A DNA stretch of 45,883 nt, from assembly GCA_021796275.1 (NCBI GenBank), contig JAJYOI010000016.1, positions 1-45,883 of the forward strand, given 5' to 3'. Source of the stretch: Bacteroidota bacterium. Its GTDB lineage: Bacteria > Bacteroidota > Ignavibacteria > UBA10030 > UBA8401. The translations under genes were made by a program, and so were the position numbers. Shown here piece by piece: positions 1-8,674 of the stretch (position 1 is its first letter; each line of letters begins with the position of its first letter). The notes below the pieces were generated by a model. The model worked only from the letters and a program-made list of their open reading frames with translations, ran no database searches and was not told where the DNA came from.

Positions 1-1301
1 AGAAAGAGCAAACGTTTGAGCTCGTCGTTCGTCATGCCGGGGAAAACGCCGCCGAACGTCGGGTCAGGGAAATTGAAAGACGCGTAATCCTGTCCCTGCC
101 AATGCCACAGAATATCGCCGTGCGCGGAGGTATCAACGGTGTATGTTGGCAGCCACTGTGCTTTCGGATTTGTCGGGGGATTGTCGAAAAATTTCCCAAG
201 GCTGACAGAGATTGTATAATTGTTTCCATCGCTGTCTGCGTTCTTCGCTTCGAATGAAAATGTGCCGGTGAAGGCGTTTTCAATTTTTGTCAGGTATACA
301 AGCACGGTGTCGAGATCAGCCTGAGCGATGCCATTATCGTTGCCTCTGCGAATCTTGATAATGTGATCATTCTGCGAGCCGGTTTGGCTCTCCAGAAAAT
401 TGATGCCGCTGCGGATTTTTGCCAGCATGGTCAGAAGAGCATTTTTTGTATTGGCAGCGTGTGTTTTACCGTCTGAAGCGAGAACGAAAAACGTCGTGTT
501 GCTTTGCTGGATTGCCGCGACAACATCATGAGTTTGGTAGGTCGGAAGGTCGAAGCTGAAGATCAAAAATTCTTCCAGCGTCGCTTTAATGCCTTGCAGC
601 ATGGCATCCATGACATAAATTTCGGTCAACGTCATATACACCGGAGAGAGGTTTGTATTTCCCTGCATCTTTCCGCTGATTCTGAATTGAAATGCCGTAT
701 CGCCTTCAACAACTGCTAATCGCTGAAGTGCATAATCAACGCGGGGAAGAAATTTATCCCTCAGCACTTGCTGCATCTTGCTGATCGTCGGCGGATCGGT
801 GGTCGCCTTTCGAAGAATCTTCATCAGATTGTTTCCGAGCACCGATACGGGCACGGCCATGTCGTTCGTGCCGGAAGGAATATCGAAGTGAAACATTTCC
901 GATTTGATTGATCCGTTTGGTGAAGTCGTCGAAGCATCTTCCCATTGCTGAATGACGCTTTTGATGTCCGGATCAGCGTACGCCGTTAAAATTTCCGTAA
1001 GTCCCGCGCCAAGATTCGCCTCATAATTGTTGGCGTTCAATTGCAATGCATCTTTATATAATGCATTGGCGTTGGTAAAATCTACCTTGTCAAAATCGCG
1101 CGTAGAATTGAACGATGTTTGTGAAGCAATATAAAACTGATTTTCCATTTCGCTGTACGCCTGAGCTGCTTTTGAAGCCGCACCGGTTGAATCAACCGTT
1201 TTGGTGTTATCGGCTGCTGTTGGAGATTGGTTGCAGGCTGAAAAAGCTATGAGCACAACCGCAGTTGCGAAACAGAATGGTAACAACGATTGCTGTTTCA
1301 T
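1..1301 (-). CDS. Lipoprotein, function unknown, 3' end cut by window edge
   Basis: An open frame runs without a stop from an ATG at 1301 to the left edge, so the C-terminus is missing; at least 433 residues are visible. The N-terminus MKQQSLLPFCF is followed by a hydrophobic stretch and a lipobox ending F-S-A-C-N (Cys about residue 23), predicting a lipid-anchored periplasmic or outer-membrane protein. Residues about 55-85 resemble one TPR-like helix pair (NANALYKDAL, then NYEANLGAGL), but I see no clear array. The remainder is mixed alpha/beta with no motif I recognise. It is divergent from the esterase gene at 1561, with about 260 bp between them. The codon pattern and uninterrupted frame make the gene secure; the function is unknown. 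Confidence 0.85.
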   Translation of the reverse strand, partial: MKQQSLLPFCFATAVVLIAFSACNQSPTAADNTKTVDSTGAASKAAQAYSEMENQFYIASQTSFNSTRDFDKVDFTNANALYKDALQLNANNYEANLGAGLTEILTAYADPDIKSVIQQWEDASTTSPNGSIKSEMFHFDIPSGTNDMAVPVSVLGNNLMKILRKATTDPPTISKMQQVLRDKFLPRVDYALQRLAVVEGDTAFQFRISGKMQGNTNLSPVYMTLTEIYVMDAMLQGIKATLEEFLIFSFDLPTYQTHDVVAAIQQSNTTFFVLASDGKTHAANTKNALLTMLAKIRSGINFLESQTGSQNDHIIKIRRGNDNGIAQADLDTVLVYLTKIENAFTGTFSFEAKNADSDGNNYTISVSLGKFFDNPPTNPKAQWLPTYTVDTSAHGDILWHWQGQDYASFNFPDPTFGGVFPGMTNDELKRLLF

Positions 1302-1560
1302 ACGTGTGTCCCTAAGTAAGAATGATAAGTGAGGTTCATGTTGAATTGCATTTGAATTAAAGGTTTTTTGATATGAATGTCAATAAGACAATCTTAAATT
1401 CGTGATATACAACAACTTTGCGCAGAATGCGGAAAATAGAAAAAAATGTTCATTGTCTTCCTGCAAAAGCTCGGCATTGAAAGCTGGGCTTGATTTTGAG
1501 TTGAAGATGAGACAAATTTCTTCTGCATTGATTTATGTTTCGATAATAAGAGGTAATTCT

Positions 1561-3807
1561 ATGAAATCATTTTATAATTTCCCTCCTAAAATGCTCATTG
1601 TCATATTTGTTTTCATTTTTTCGCAGGTTACGGATGCCGGAACACGTTACAGAGATATCGTTTTCCCCTCCGCCGTAAGCACAAAAAATATTTTTTTCGG
1701 CAGCAGTATGAATATTGATGGAACGAATGATTCATTATTTCTGGACTTCTATGAACCGGCAAATGATACTCTGCAATTGAGGCCACTGGTTGTTTGCATA
1801 CACGGCGGAAGCCTTGTTGTTGGCAACAGAATTGAAATGAGTTCGTTCTGTGCCGATTTTGCAGAGCGCGGTTACGTTGCTGCGACAATAGATTATCGTC
1901 TTGGTATTGAATCTCCGAAAGGCGTCACAACGATACTGGAAGCATTGTTGCGCGGAGTTCAGGATGCGAAAGCAGCCGTTCGTTTCTTCCGTTCGAAAGC
2001 GGCTGAATATGGAATTGATACTTCACAGATTTATCTCGAAGGCTCATCAGCAGGATCAATGGTTGCGGTACACTATGCCTACTGGAATGAAGATGAAATT
2101 CCGGCGGACGTCAATCAAACGAAGTGGGGCAACATTGAAGGAACAAGCGGCAATCCGGGATATTCAACTGCAATTAAAGGTATCATAAATTACTGCGGAG
2201 GAATTGTAAACTCGGCATGGATCAATGCAGGAGAAGTACCAGTTGCGAGCATTGATGGTTTGCTCGACACGGTAATACCACCTGATAGCGGCGTGTCTAG
2301 TGATTTTGGAATAGAATTATTTGGCGGCATAGCGATCTCCCGAATTGCAACGCGACTTGGAATATATAATCAAGAGGCTTTCTTTCCTGACCAGGGTCAT
2401 GGCGGCGGTGTAGACAATCTTCCAGCGTTCAGCTCAAATTTCCTTTACTCATTAATGGTTCTTTCTTCTACTCCACAGCAAGATTTTACTTCTATGGAGT
2501 TGTCTACAAAATCGTTAACGATCTTTCGTTATGACAACTATACTTTTGAAACCACAGCACTTGATACATCAGGCAACAAAATTATTTTGCCTTCATCGTG
2601 GGTACAATATTCGTGCGACAGCAGAATCGGTACAATACAACCGTGGGGCGTATTCACACCGGGAGACCATCCGGACAGCGGATATGTTTATGCAAAGTTT
2701 AATAACACAACAGACTCCTGCTTTGTAAAGACTTACGGCATCCAATATATCCGCATGACGCCGAAATTTACAGTAGCCGACACATTACGAACTCTTCAAT
2801 TAAGCGTTGAAACGTACGATGCTGATTCGGTACAGCATAACCTACCGATAACGATGTTTACATTGACTTCAACGAATCCATCGGTAGGAACCATTGATTC
2901 GAACGGGGTATTTACCGGAAAGATGAACGGTACCACTACTATCATTGCTACACTCAACAACTACAGCGATACAAGTGTCATAAGAGTCGAGAGTGCGAGC
3001 GGTATCATCAGCTTCGATCCGCTCGAAAGCTTAAGCGGATGGACATTCACTTATGACAATCTGGACTCGCTTTCCGTTTCGCTTGTAACAAATCAAAAGT
3101 CTCAAGGCAATGCATCTTTTAAGATAGATTATAAGTTGACGTATGATCAGCTCAAGTCTTCTTATTACTATATTTATCTCAACAAAGACCTGCTTGTTTA
3201 CGGAATTCCAGATTCTATCTATCTTGATGTTAAGTCCGATGGGCGCAACCATAAGCTCTACTACCGTTATTCAGATGCTAACTCAGAATTTTTCCGCGGT
3301 TTTGGTAAGAAGTATCTCAACGACAGTGTTACTTTTGATATGGTAAATTCACCAATGACGGGTTTGTCACCGTTGACAGGCGCTTCCGGATTAACGTATC
3401 CTTTAACTCTCAAGAGAATAGAAATCCAGATTGCTCCCGACAAAGTACAAGGCCAGGTGACATCGGGAACACTTTATTTAGATAACCTGAGATTGAAATA
3501 CCCCGGCAATACTACTGAAGTTGAAAAAACTCCGCTTTCACCCGCTCTGTTCAGCCTTGAACAGAACTATCCTAATCCTTTCAATCCATCTACTGTTATA
3601 AACTTCAATCTTACGAAGAAGGAAAAAGTGAGTCTTGCTGTTTACGATATAGTTGGAAGAGAAGTAGCCACACTGATAGATAAAGATTTTACTGCCGGGT
3701 TTCATTCTGTTAGGTTTAACGCATCAAACCTATCAAGCGGGATATATTTTTATAGATTGCAAACCGAAGAGCATTCCGTTGTTAAGAAGATGGTATTGCT
3801 AAAATAG
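1561..3807 (+). CDS. Secreted alpha/beta-hydrolase (esterase) with Ig-like domains and T9SS sorting tail
   Basis: A 748-residue secreted protein. The frame is open from 1402, but the ATG at 1561 is preferred: AGAGG lies just upstream and translation begins with a signal peptide (MKSFYNFPPKMLIVIFVFIF). Residues about 60-300 form an alpha/beta-hydrolase of the carboxylesterase/BD-FAE type. They carry HGG at 81-83 (oxyanion hole), G-S-S-A-G at 161-165 (nucleophile Ser163), D236 in a D-T-V-I-P context and H280 in G-H-G-G-G. Residues about 310-480 look like bacterial Ig-like (Big2-type) repeats. Residues about 485-655 resemble a jelly-roll carbohydrate-binding module. The tail from about 664 (QNYPNPFNPST) to GIYFYRL and the final lysine is a type A T9SS sorting domain. 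It is expected at the cell surface or outside, acting on an ester, perhaps an acylated polysaccharide; the substrate is inference. Confidence 0.9.
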   Translation: MKSFYNFPPKMLIVIFVFIFSQVTDAGTRYRDIVFPSAVSTKNIFFGSSMNIDGTNDSLFLDFYEPANDTLQLRPLVVCIHGGSLVVGNRIEMSSFCADFAERGYVAATIDYRLGIESPKGVTTILEALLRGVQDAKAAVRFFRSKAAEYGIDTSQIYLEGSSAGSMVAVHYAYWNEDEIPADVNQTKWGNIEGTSGNPGYSTAIKGIINYCGGIVNSAWINAGEVPVASIDGLLDTVIPPDSGVSSDFGIELFGGIAISRIATRLGIYNQEAFFPDQGHGGGVDNLPAFSSNFLYSLMVLSSTPQQDFTSMELSTKSLTIFRYDNYTFETTALDTSGNKIILPSSWVQYSCDSRIGTIQPWGVFTPGDHPDSGYVYAKFNNTTDSCFVKTYGIQYIRMTPKFTVADTLRTLQLSVETYDADSVQHNLPITMFTLTSTNPSVGTIDSNGVFTGKMNGTTTIIATLNNYSDTSVIRVESASGIISFDPLESLSGWTFTYDNLDSLSVSLVTNQKSQGNASFKIDYKLTYDQLKSSYYYIYLNKDLLVYGIPDSIYLDVKSDGRNHKLYYRYSDANSEFFRGFGKKYLNDSVTFDMVNSPMTGLSPLTGASGLTYPLTLKRIEIQIAPDKVQGQVTSGTLYLDNLRLKYPGNTTEVEKTPLSPALFSLEQNYPNPFNPSTVINFNLTKKEKVSLAVYDIVGREVATLIDKDFTAGFHSVRFNASNLSSGIYFYRLQTEEHSVVKKMVLLK

Positions 3808-4197
3808 GCTGTACATTTTAACAAGGCAGAAAGAAGTATAAATAGTTAATGTAGGATTTTGGGCTAGCTGAGAACTCCCATTTTGAGGGATAGACTATAC
3901 TGAAAGCATCTCTTACCTTCTGATGTAAAGTTCCTTTCGTTTTGTAATGTGTTCTCACGATGCCCTGTATCCTTGCAAGTGAACTGCCACATTTGCCTTA
4001 CCAACCGTAGCACGCGCGATGTGCTATTTTCGCTTACAATTTTCTTTGCTTTTCTAAGCAAATTCGGTTATATTTTTCATTCAAAATGAGTGCTTGCGGC
4101 GCAACAATGGTGTTCAGCCAGAGGCACGCTTTACGTGCCATGTACAGCGCCACAAAGAAAAACGTTTTTTTCAGGCAGTGAAGGAGTTCTTGTTCGT
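3808..4197. other. Intergenic region with two hairpins
   Basis: A stretch of 390 bp between the esterase stop and the foldase start. I see no convincing gene. It holds a TAGCAC/GTGCTA hairpin with a T tract (4008-4030) and a GGCACG/CGTGCC hairpin (4123-4139). A GAAGGAG ribosome-binding site lies at 4179-4185, ahead of the ATG at 4198. Confidence 0.6.
4008..4030 (+). terminator. Candidate intrinsic terminator
   Basis: A perfect six-base stem TAGCAC/GTGCTA with a seven-base loop is followed directly by TTTT. It lies 200 bp after the esterase stop, so it could end that transcript or be a leader structure for the next gene. The stem is short, hence modest confidence. Confidence 0.4.
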
Positions 4198-6297
4198 ATG
4201 GCTATCATGAACAAAATGCGCGACAACATGCCGCTTATTCTCATCGGTTTGGTGATTACGTTTCTTATTACCATTGTCTTTGAGTGGGGCATGGACTATC
4301 TCGGAATCAAGGGCGGAGGCCGCCACGATTATGTCGGTATTATTGACGGGAAGAAAATTTCCTATCAGGAATTTTCCGATTTGGTGAAACGTGCGTCCGA
4401 CAATCAAAAACAGCAAACAGGGCAAGACCCGGACGACGATATGCTGCGGCAAATCCGCGATCAGGTTTGGAACAGCTTGATTACGCAAGTGCTGGTGGAA
4501 CAAGCCGCGAAGAATGCAGGCATTACGGTTACAGGCCAGGAAATTGTGGATTGGGTGCGCGGCGATAACCCGCCGGCGTTTCTCGTTCAACAGTTCAAAG
4601 ATTCTACCGGACGATTCAACCGCGAGGCATACGAAAGCGCTATCAACGATCCGCGCAACAAAGACATCTGGGTTCAGGTTGAACAAGCGCTCCGGCAGCA
4701 GCGTCTTGTCGATAAGGTACAGAGTCTTGTGATGTCGTCGGTGCGTGCAACACCGGGAGAAATCCGCGATCGTTTCATTGACCAGAATATAAAAATTGAT
4801 GCACAGTACGCATTGTTCGATCCGAACCGCTACGTTCCTGACAGTACCGTGACAGCGACCGATGACGATCTGAGAAAGTTTTACACCGATCATCAGTATG
4901 AATTTAAAACGAAGGCGACACGAAGACTCAAGTACGTACTCTTCAGCGACCAGCCGTCGGCGCGCGATTCACAGGATGTGATTTCGGAATTAAACAGTGT
5001 TCTCCAACAGATCAAATCCGGCGCAGATTTTGCCGATCTTCAAAAGACCTATTCCGAAGGCAAGCCGGTCGAAGCGTATTTCAAGCACGGTGAGATGAGC
5101 CAGCAGAAAGAAGACAAAGTATTTTCGGCGAAAGTCGGCGATGTTGTCGGGCCGTACAGCGATTATGACGGTTATCATCTGACAAAGGTTTTGGATGAGC
5201 GGCACGGCCAGGAAACATTTGTGAAGGCACGGCACATACTTCTCACGGTATCCGGCGGGAAAGATGAAGCCGCAGTGATGAAAGAAGCCCGCGAATTAAT
5301 TGCACGCGCACGTAAAGGAGAAGATTTCACGGCGCTTGCAAAACAGTATTCACAGGAACCGGGCGCGGCATCAACCGGCGGAGAGCTCGGCTGGTTCGGC
5401 AAAGGGCGCATGGTGAAACCGTTTGAAGACGCCGCGATGAAAGGAAAGCCGGGAGAAATTGTCGGGCCGGTAAAAACGCAGTTCGGCATTCACATCATCA
5501 AGATTGAAGGAAAAGACAACCGCGAAGTGAAATTGTCCGACATTGTGATCTCCGTGAAAGCAAGCTCACAAACGAAAGACGATGCATTCCAGCGTGCACA
5601 GGATTTTGCGTACGTTGCAAAAGACGGCAAGTTTGAAAAAGATGCGGAGAGTTTCGGCTTGCCGGTGCGTGAAACTCCGCCGTTCCAAAAAGAAGGAATG
5701 GTTCCGGGTATCGGGTTCAATGATGTTGTGACGAAGTTCGCTTTCTCGAAAGATCTCAACGACATCAGCGATGCGACACAAATCAATGCCGGCTATGCGG
5801 TGTTCAAAATTTCCGAAGTGAAGGACGAAGGCGTTCGTCCGTTTGATGAAGTGAAAGAATCACTGAAGCCGCGCGTGCTTCGGGAAAAGAAAATGAGCGT
5901 GTTGAAAGGTATCGTGGAAAAAGACCGCGCATCAATCGGCGATACGACCGACTTAGCGGCTCTTCAAACCAACGATCCGAACGTGTCGGTACAGACCACG
6001 GGACAATTTTCACCGAACGGCGGCATTCCGACAATCGGGCGGGAGCCGGCGTTCGTCGGAATTGCATTGACCGACCCGGTAAGGAAAATTTCTCAGCCTG
6101 TTGAAGGAGTGCGGGGATATTATCTTCTGAAGGTATTGAGCCGCACGCCGTTCGATTCGACAAGTTTCAACATGCAGAAAAGCGTTCTTGAAACACAAGT
6201 TCTTCAGGAAAAGAAACAGCGTGTCGTGACCGATTGGCTTGCCTCGCTCAAAGAAAAAGCGACGATCGAAGACGACCGCGATCAATTTTATCGGTAA
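4198..6297 (+). CDS. Membrane-anchored peptidyl-prolyl isomerase foldase (PpiD/SurA type)
   Basis: A 699-residue periplasmic folding factor. The ATG at 4198 follows GAAGGAG and gives a short cytoplasmic N-terminus (MAIMNKMRDNMP), then one transmembrane segment at about 12-28, as in PpiD. A SurA-type N-terminal chaperone region follows (VGIIDGKKISYQEF onward). The clear parvulin (PpiC rotamase) domain spans about 341-440, from ARHILL through GGELGWFGKGRM to the typical FGIHIIK end. A degenerate rotamase-like unit precedes it (about 235-340), and a third region follows (about 500-560). It should assist outer-membrane or secreted protein folding, fitting the outer-membrane protein gene 59 bp downstream and the secreted proteins nearby. 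The whole frame is open further upstream (4090), but that extension lacks any family feature. Confidence 0.92.
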   Translation: MAIMNKMRDNMPLILIGLVITFLITIVFEWGMDYLGIKGGGRHDYVGIIDGKKISYQEFSDLVKRASDNQKQQTGQDPDDDMLRQIRDQVWNSLITQVLVEQAAKNAGITVTGQEIVDWVRGDNPPAFLVQQFKDSTGRFNREAYESAINDPRNKDIWVQVEQALRQQRLVDKVQSLVMSSVRATPGEIRDRFIDQNIKIDAQYALFDPNRYVPDSTVTATDDDLRKFYTDHQYEFKTKATRRLKYVLFSDQPSARDSQDVISELNSVLQQIKSGADFADLQKTYSEGKPVEAYFKHGEMSQQKEDKVFSAKVGDVVGPYSDYDGYHLTKVLDERHGQETFVKARHILLTVSGGKDEAAVMKEARELIARARKGEDFTALAKQYSQEPGAASTGGELGWFGKGRMVKPFEDAAMKGKPGEIVGPVKTQFGIHIIKIEGKDNREVKLSDIVISVKASSQTKDDAFQRAQDFAYVAKDGKFEKDAESFGLPVRETPPFQKEGMVPGIGFNDVVTKFAFSKDLNDISDATQINAGYAVFKISEVKDEGVRPFDEVKESLKPRVLREKKMSVLKGIVEKDRASIGDTTDLAALQTNDPNVSVQTTGQFSPNGGIPTIGREPAFVGIALTDPVRKISQPVEGVRGYYLLKVLSRTPFDSTSFNMQKSVLETQVLQEKKQRVVTDWLASLKEKATIEDDRDQFYR

Positions 6298-6356
6298 ACC
6301 GGCGTCCGATTGTTTTTCACCAAAGAGAAACACAGCGGGCGCGAAGAGATGATGCG

Positions 6357-7112
6357 ATGCGTGTGTGGTTGCGAGGACAAAAATCTATCCGTCTCAGCCT
6401 GTTTTCAACAGCCGTTTTTCTCTGCATCGCGGCGGAATGTGTGCCGGCGCAGACAATGTCACCTTCTGCGCCATTTTCAATTTCTGTAGTCGTGAAAGGA
6501 AGCTACACAACGAGCGCCCGATTTCTTTATAACGTGGACCGCCCCGACCAATATTTAAACACCAAGTATTTTTCCTCCATCTTTGGATTTGGCGGCAGCA
6601 TTCGGGCAAATTTCGGCGGCGGAGATATTGCCATCGCCGTCTCAACGGAAAAGCTTAAGTTTGCAGAATCATCTCTTGTGCAATACATCATCGGCGGCAG
6701 CGAGGTATTTGTGCCGGTGGATGAAGGATTTGTTCTTTATCCTGTCGAAGTGAGCGGCTATTTTTTTCTTCCTTTCAGCACCGATAATTTCCGAGTTTAT
6801 TTGGGCGGCGGTTTCGGTGCTTATTTTGGTGAACGGTATTATTCCATTGGAATGGAAAGCACGCACGTAGAAAATTCGCCGTCAGGATACGGCATACACG
6901 TTCTGACCGGCGTCGAGGTTGAGGTCTTCTCAAAAGTGATGCTGCAGGGCGAGTTGAAATTCCGCGATCCGCAATTTGATTCAGTGAATAAATTTCAGCA
7001 CTCTTCAACACTCATCAATGGCAGTGTTATTCCGCTGACAACGGCGCCGGTGACGACGCGCGTGAACGTCAACGGCATTACGTACACTTTCGGTGTTGCA
7101 TATACACTGTAA
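6357..7112 (+). CDS. Outer-membrane beta-barrel-like protein
   Basis: A protein of about 251 residues. The frame opens inside the preceding gene, but the ATG at 6357 gives a positively charged N-terminus (MRVWLRGQK), a hydrophobic core and an A-Q signal-peptidase-type end near residue 32. The mature part consists of alternating beta strands rich in Gly and aromatic residues (GFGGSIRANFGGGDIAIAV, VYLGGGFGAYFG) and ends in a strand (YTFGVAYTL). This is typical of small outer-membrane barrels of the OmpW / 'outer membrane beta-barrel' class. It follows the foldase gene at 59 bp and shares the terminator at 7148, so the two are probably co-transcribed and the foldase may serve this kind of client. 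No specific function can be assigned. Confidence 0.8.
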   Translation: MRVWLRGQKSIRLSLFSTAVFLCIAAECVPAQTMSPSAPFSISVVVKGSYTTSARFLYNVDRPDQYLNTKYFSSIFGFGGSIRANFGGGDIAIAVSTEKLKFAESSLVQYIIGGSEVFVPVDEGFVLYPVEVSGYFFLPFSTDNFRVYLGGGFGAYFGERYYSIGMESTHVENSPSGYGIHVLTGVEVEVFSKVMLQGELKFRDPQFDSVNKFQHSSTLINGSVIPLTTAPVTTRVNVNGITYTFGVAYTL

Positions 7113-7147
7113 CAAATTGACTGACGCCGTGTACTCATTGCGCAATG

Positions 7148-7177
7148 CTCCCGTCCATTCCGGCGGGAGTTCTTTTT
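7148..7177 (+). terminator. Intrinsic terminator after the foldase/barrel genes
   Basis: CTCCCG (7148-7153) pairs with CGGGAG (7164-7169) around a ten-base loop and is followed by TTCTTTTT. It lies 36 bp after the barrel gene stop. It overlaps the first possible ATG (7145) of the transporter frame, which argues for the later transporter start at 7190. Confidence 0.7.
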
Positions 7178-7189
7178 GACTATACCGTC

Positions 7190-8098
7190 ATGCAGCATAA
7201 TCGAATCGTATATCTTTCCTTGTTCCTGTTGATGGCGGTCATTTGGGGCGTGACGTGGCCGATGTACGTCGTTGCGCTTCGGAGTTTTTCTCCCATGCTG
7301 GTCGCCGGTCTCCGGAATGTTCTCGGGGCAGCTGCATTGTTCGGAATGCTGAAAGTGCAAGGCGTTCCTTTGCCGAAAGAATTTCGTGAATGGAAATTCC
7401 TTTTTTATCTGGGAATGTTATGGATCGCAATTCCGTATGCCATGGTTTTTTGGGGCGTGCAGTACACTTCGTCGGGTATGGCGTCGGTGCTGAACGGTAC
7501 CAATCCGTTGTTCGTCGCACTCTTCTCATATTTCTTATTGAAGAATGAAAAGATGACCGGAGCGAAAATTCTCGGTTTGATCGTCAGTTTCATCGGCGTT
7601 GTCATAATTTTTTCCCAGAAGATGACGGCCGGCAGCGAGCGCTCGCTTCTTGCCGACGTACTGATGTTCGTTGCGGCGGTGTTCACGGGACTGGCGATGG
7701 TTCTTGCAAAGCGGTTCGGAGCTTCGTATCATTCGGCGGTATTGATTGCTGTGATGATGCTGTTCGGCGGCGGGACATTGATCGTCTCAAGCGCCGTATT
7801 CGATCAGCCGGTCCGGTTTATCGTTTCATTCGAATCAATTTTCATTATCCTCTTTTTGAGTTTGCTTTCCTCAGCATTCGGATTTGTCGCTTACATGTGG
7901 CTGTTGAAGCGCGTCGATGCCGTGAAGCTTTCCATGGTTGCCTTTCTTGTTCCGGTGATCGCCATCGCACTCGGTTCCGCTTTTTTGAAAGAGCCGGTGA
8001 CAATACTTGATATTGCGGGTACGGTGTGCGTGCTGTCGGGATTATTTGTTGTGAATGTGCTTGAGCCGCTTGTCCGGCGAAAAAGCAGGTTTGTGTAG
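7190..8098 (+). CDS. EamA/DMT-family transporter
   Basis: About 302 residues with roughly ten hydrophobic helices in two EamA repeats, as in drug/metabolite transporter superfamily exporters. The first repeat opens with the typical AVIWGVTWPMYVVALRSFSP signature and ends near VIIFSQ. The second runs from LADVLMFVAAVFTGLAM to the end (LSGLFVVNVLEPL), including the characteristic loop before YMWLLKRVDAVKLSM. The substrate is unknown; members export amino acids, metabolites or drugs. The ATG at 7190 is preferred over 7145 because the latter lies in a terminator hairpin and adds 15 residues before the first helix. aroK starts 18 bp downstream, so co-transcription is likely. Confidence 0.88.
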   Translation: MQHNRIVYLSLFLLMAVIWGVTWPMYVVALRSFSPMLVAGLRNVLGAAALFGMLKVQGVPLPKEFREWKFLFYLGMLWIAIPYAMVFWGVQYTSSGMASVLNGTNPLFVALFSYFLLKNEKMTGAKILGLIVSFIGVVIIFSQKMTAGSERSLLADVLMFVAAVFTGLAMVLAKRFGASYHSAVLIAVMMLFGGGTLIVSSAVFDQPVRFIVSFESIFIILFLSLLSSAFGFVAYMWLLKRVDAVKLSMVAFLVPVIAIALGSAFLKEPVTILDIAGTVCVLSGLFVVNVLEPLVRRKSRFV

Positions 8099-8116
8099 GA
8101 AAGTGAGAGCAAAGGC

Positions 8117-8674
8117 GTGAACGAACAGGAAAAAAAATCCATTGTTTTTTTGGCAGGATTCATGGGAAGCGGGAAGAGCACTATCGGGCCGATTCTTGCC
8201 AACACGCTTGGCTATGAATTCGTTGATCTTGATTCTCTGATCGAGCAGCGGGAAAAGGAAAAGATCGGAAAGATTTTTTCGGACAAAGGCGAGAATTATT
8301 TCCGTTTCGTGGAGCGGTCGCTTGTTGCTGAACTTTCGCATCGCCAGCGCATGGTTGTTTCGTTAGGCGGCGGAACAATTGTTCATCAGCCGACGCTCGA
8401 TGTCGTGAAACAGTGCGGCATTCTCATTTATCTCAAGGCGGATTCAGAGCAGATTTATCGCCGTTTGCGTCCTAAAGGAGACCGTCCGCTGCTGCGCACG
8501 CCTGAAGGAGTATTGATGGATGACGAACAATTGAAAGTACGAATCGGCGAACTGCTTGCTCAACGTTCTGTGTACTACGAACAAGCGCATGTGATTATGC
8601 AAACTGATGATAAAAAAATCGGCATGACAATTGACACCATTGTTCACAAACTCCGCGGCTGCCTTGAAGATTAA
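8117..8674 (+). CDS. aroK: Shikimate kinase
   Basis: A 185-residue cytoplasmic kinase that phosphorylates shikimate at the 3-hydroxyl using ATP, the fifth step towards chorismate. It has the P-loop GFMGSGKST at about 14-22, D37-L-D39 for Mg2+/shikimate, the GENYFR...E segment at 58-66, the GGG shikimate-binding loop at 84-86, and the lid arginine in RPLLR (about 123-127). The start is GTG at 8117 with AAAGG just upstream; no ATG fits. It overlaps or abuts aroB at its 3' end, consistent with an aroK-aroB operon, and the length is normal for the family. Confidence 0.96.
   Translation: MNEQEKKSIVFLAGFMGSGKSTIGPILANTLGYEFVDLDSLIEQREKEKIGKIFSDKGENYFRFVERSLVAELSHRQRMVVSLGGGTIVHQPTLDVVKQCGILIYLKADSEQIYRRLRPKGDRPLLRTPEGVLMDDEQLKVRIGELLAQRSVYYEQAHVIMQTDDKKIGMTIDTIVHKLRGCLED

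Noticed and set aside
3864..4061. 65-residue minus-strand open frame between the esterase and foldase genes
   Set aside because: No family resemblance, no signal or ribosome-binding site, and it overlaps the terminator-like hairpin at 4008-4030.
4171..4893. 240-residue open frame antisense to the foldase gene
   Set aside because: Mirror of a well-supported coding sequence, with composition typical of a reverse-frame shadow.
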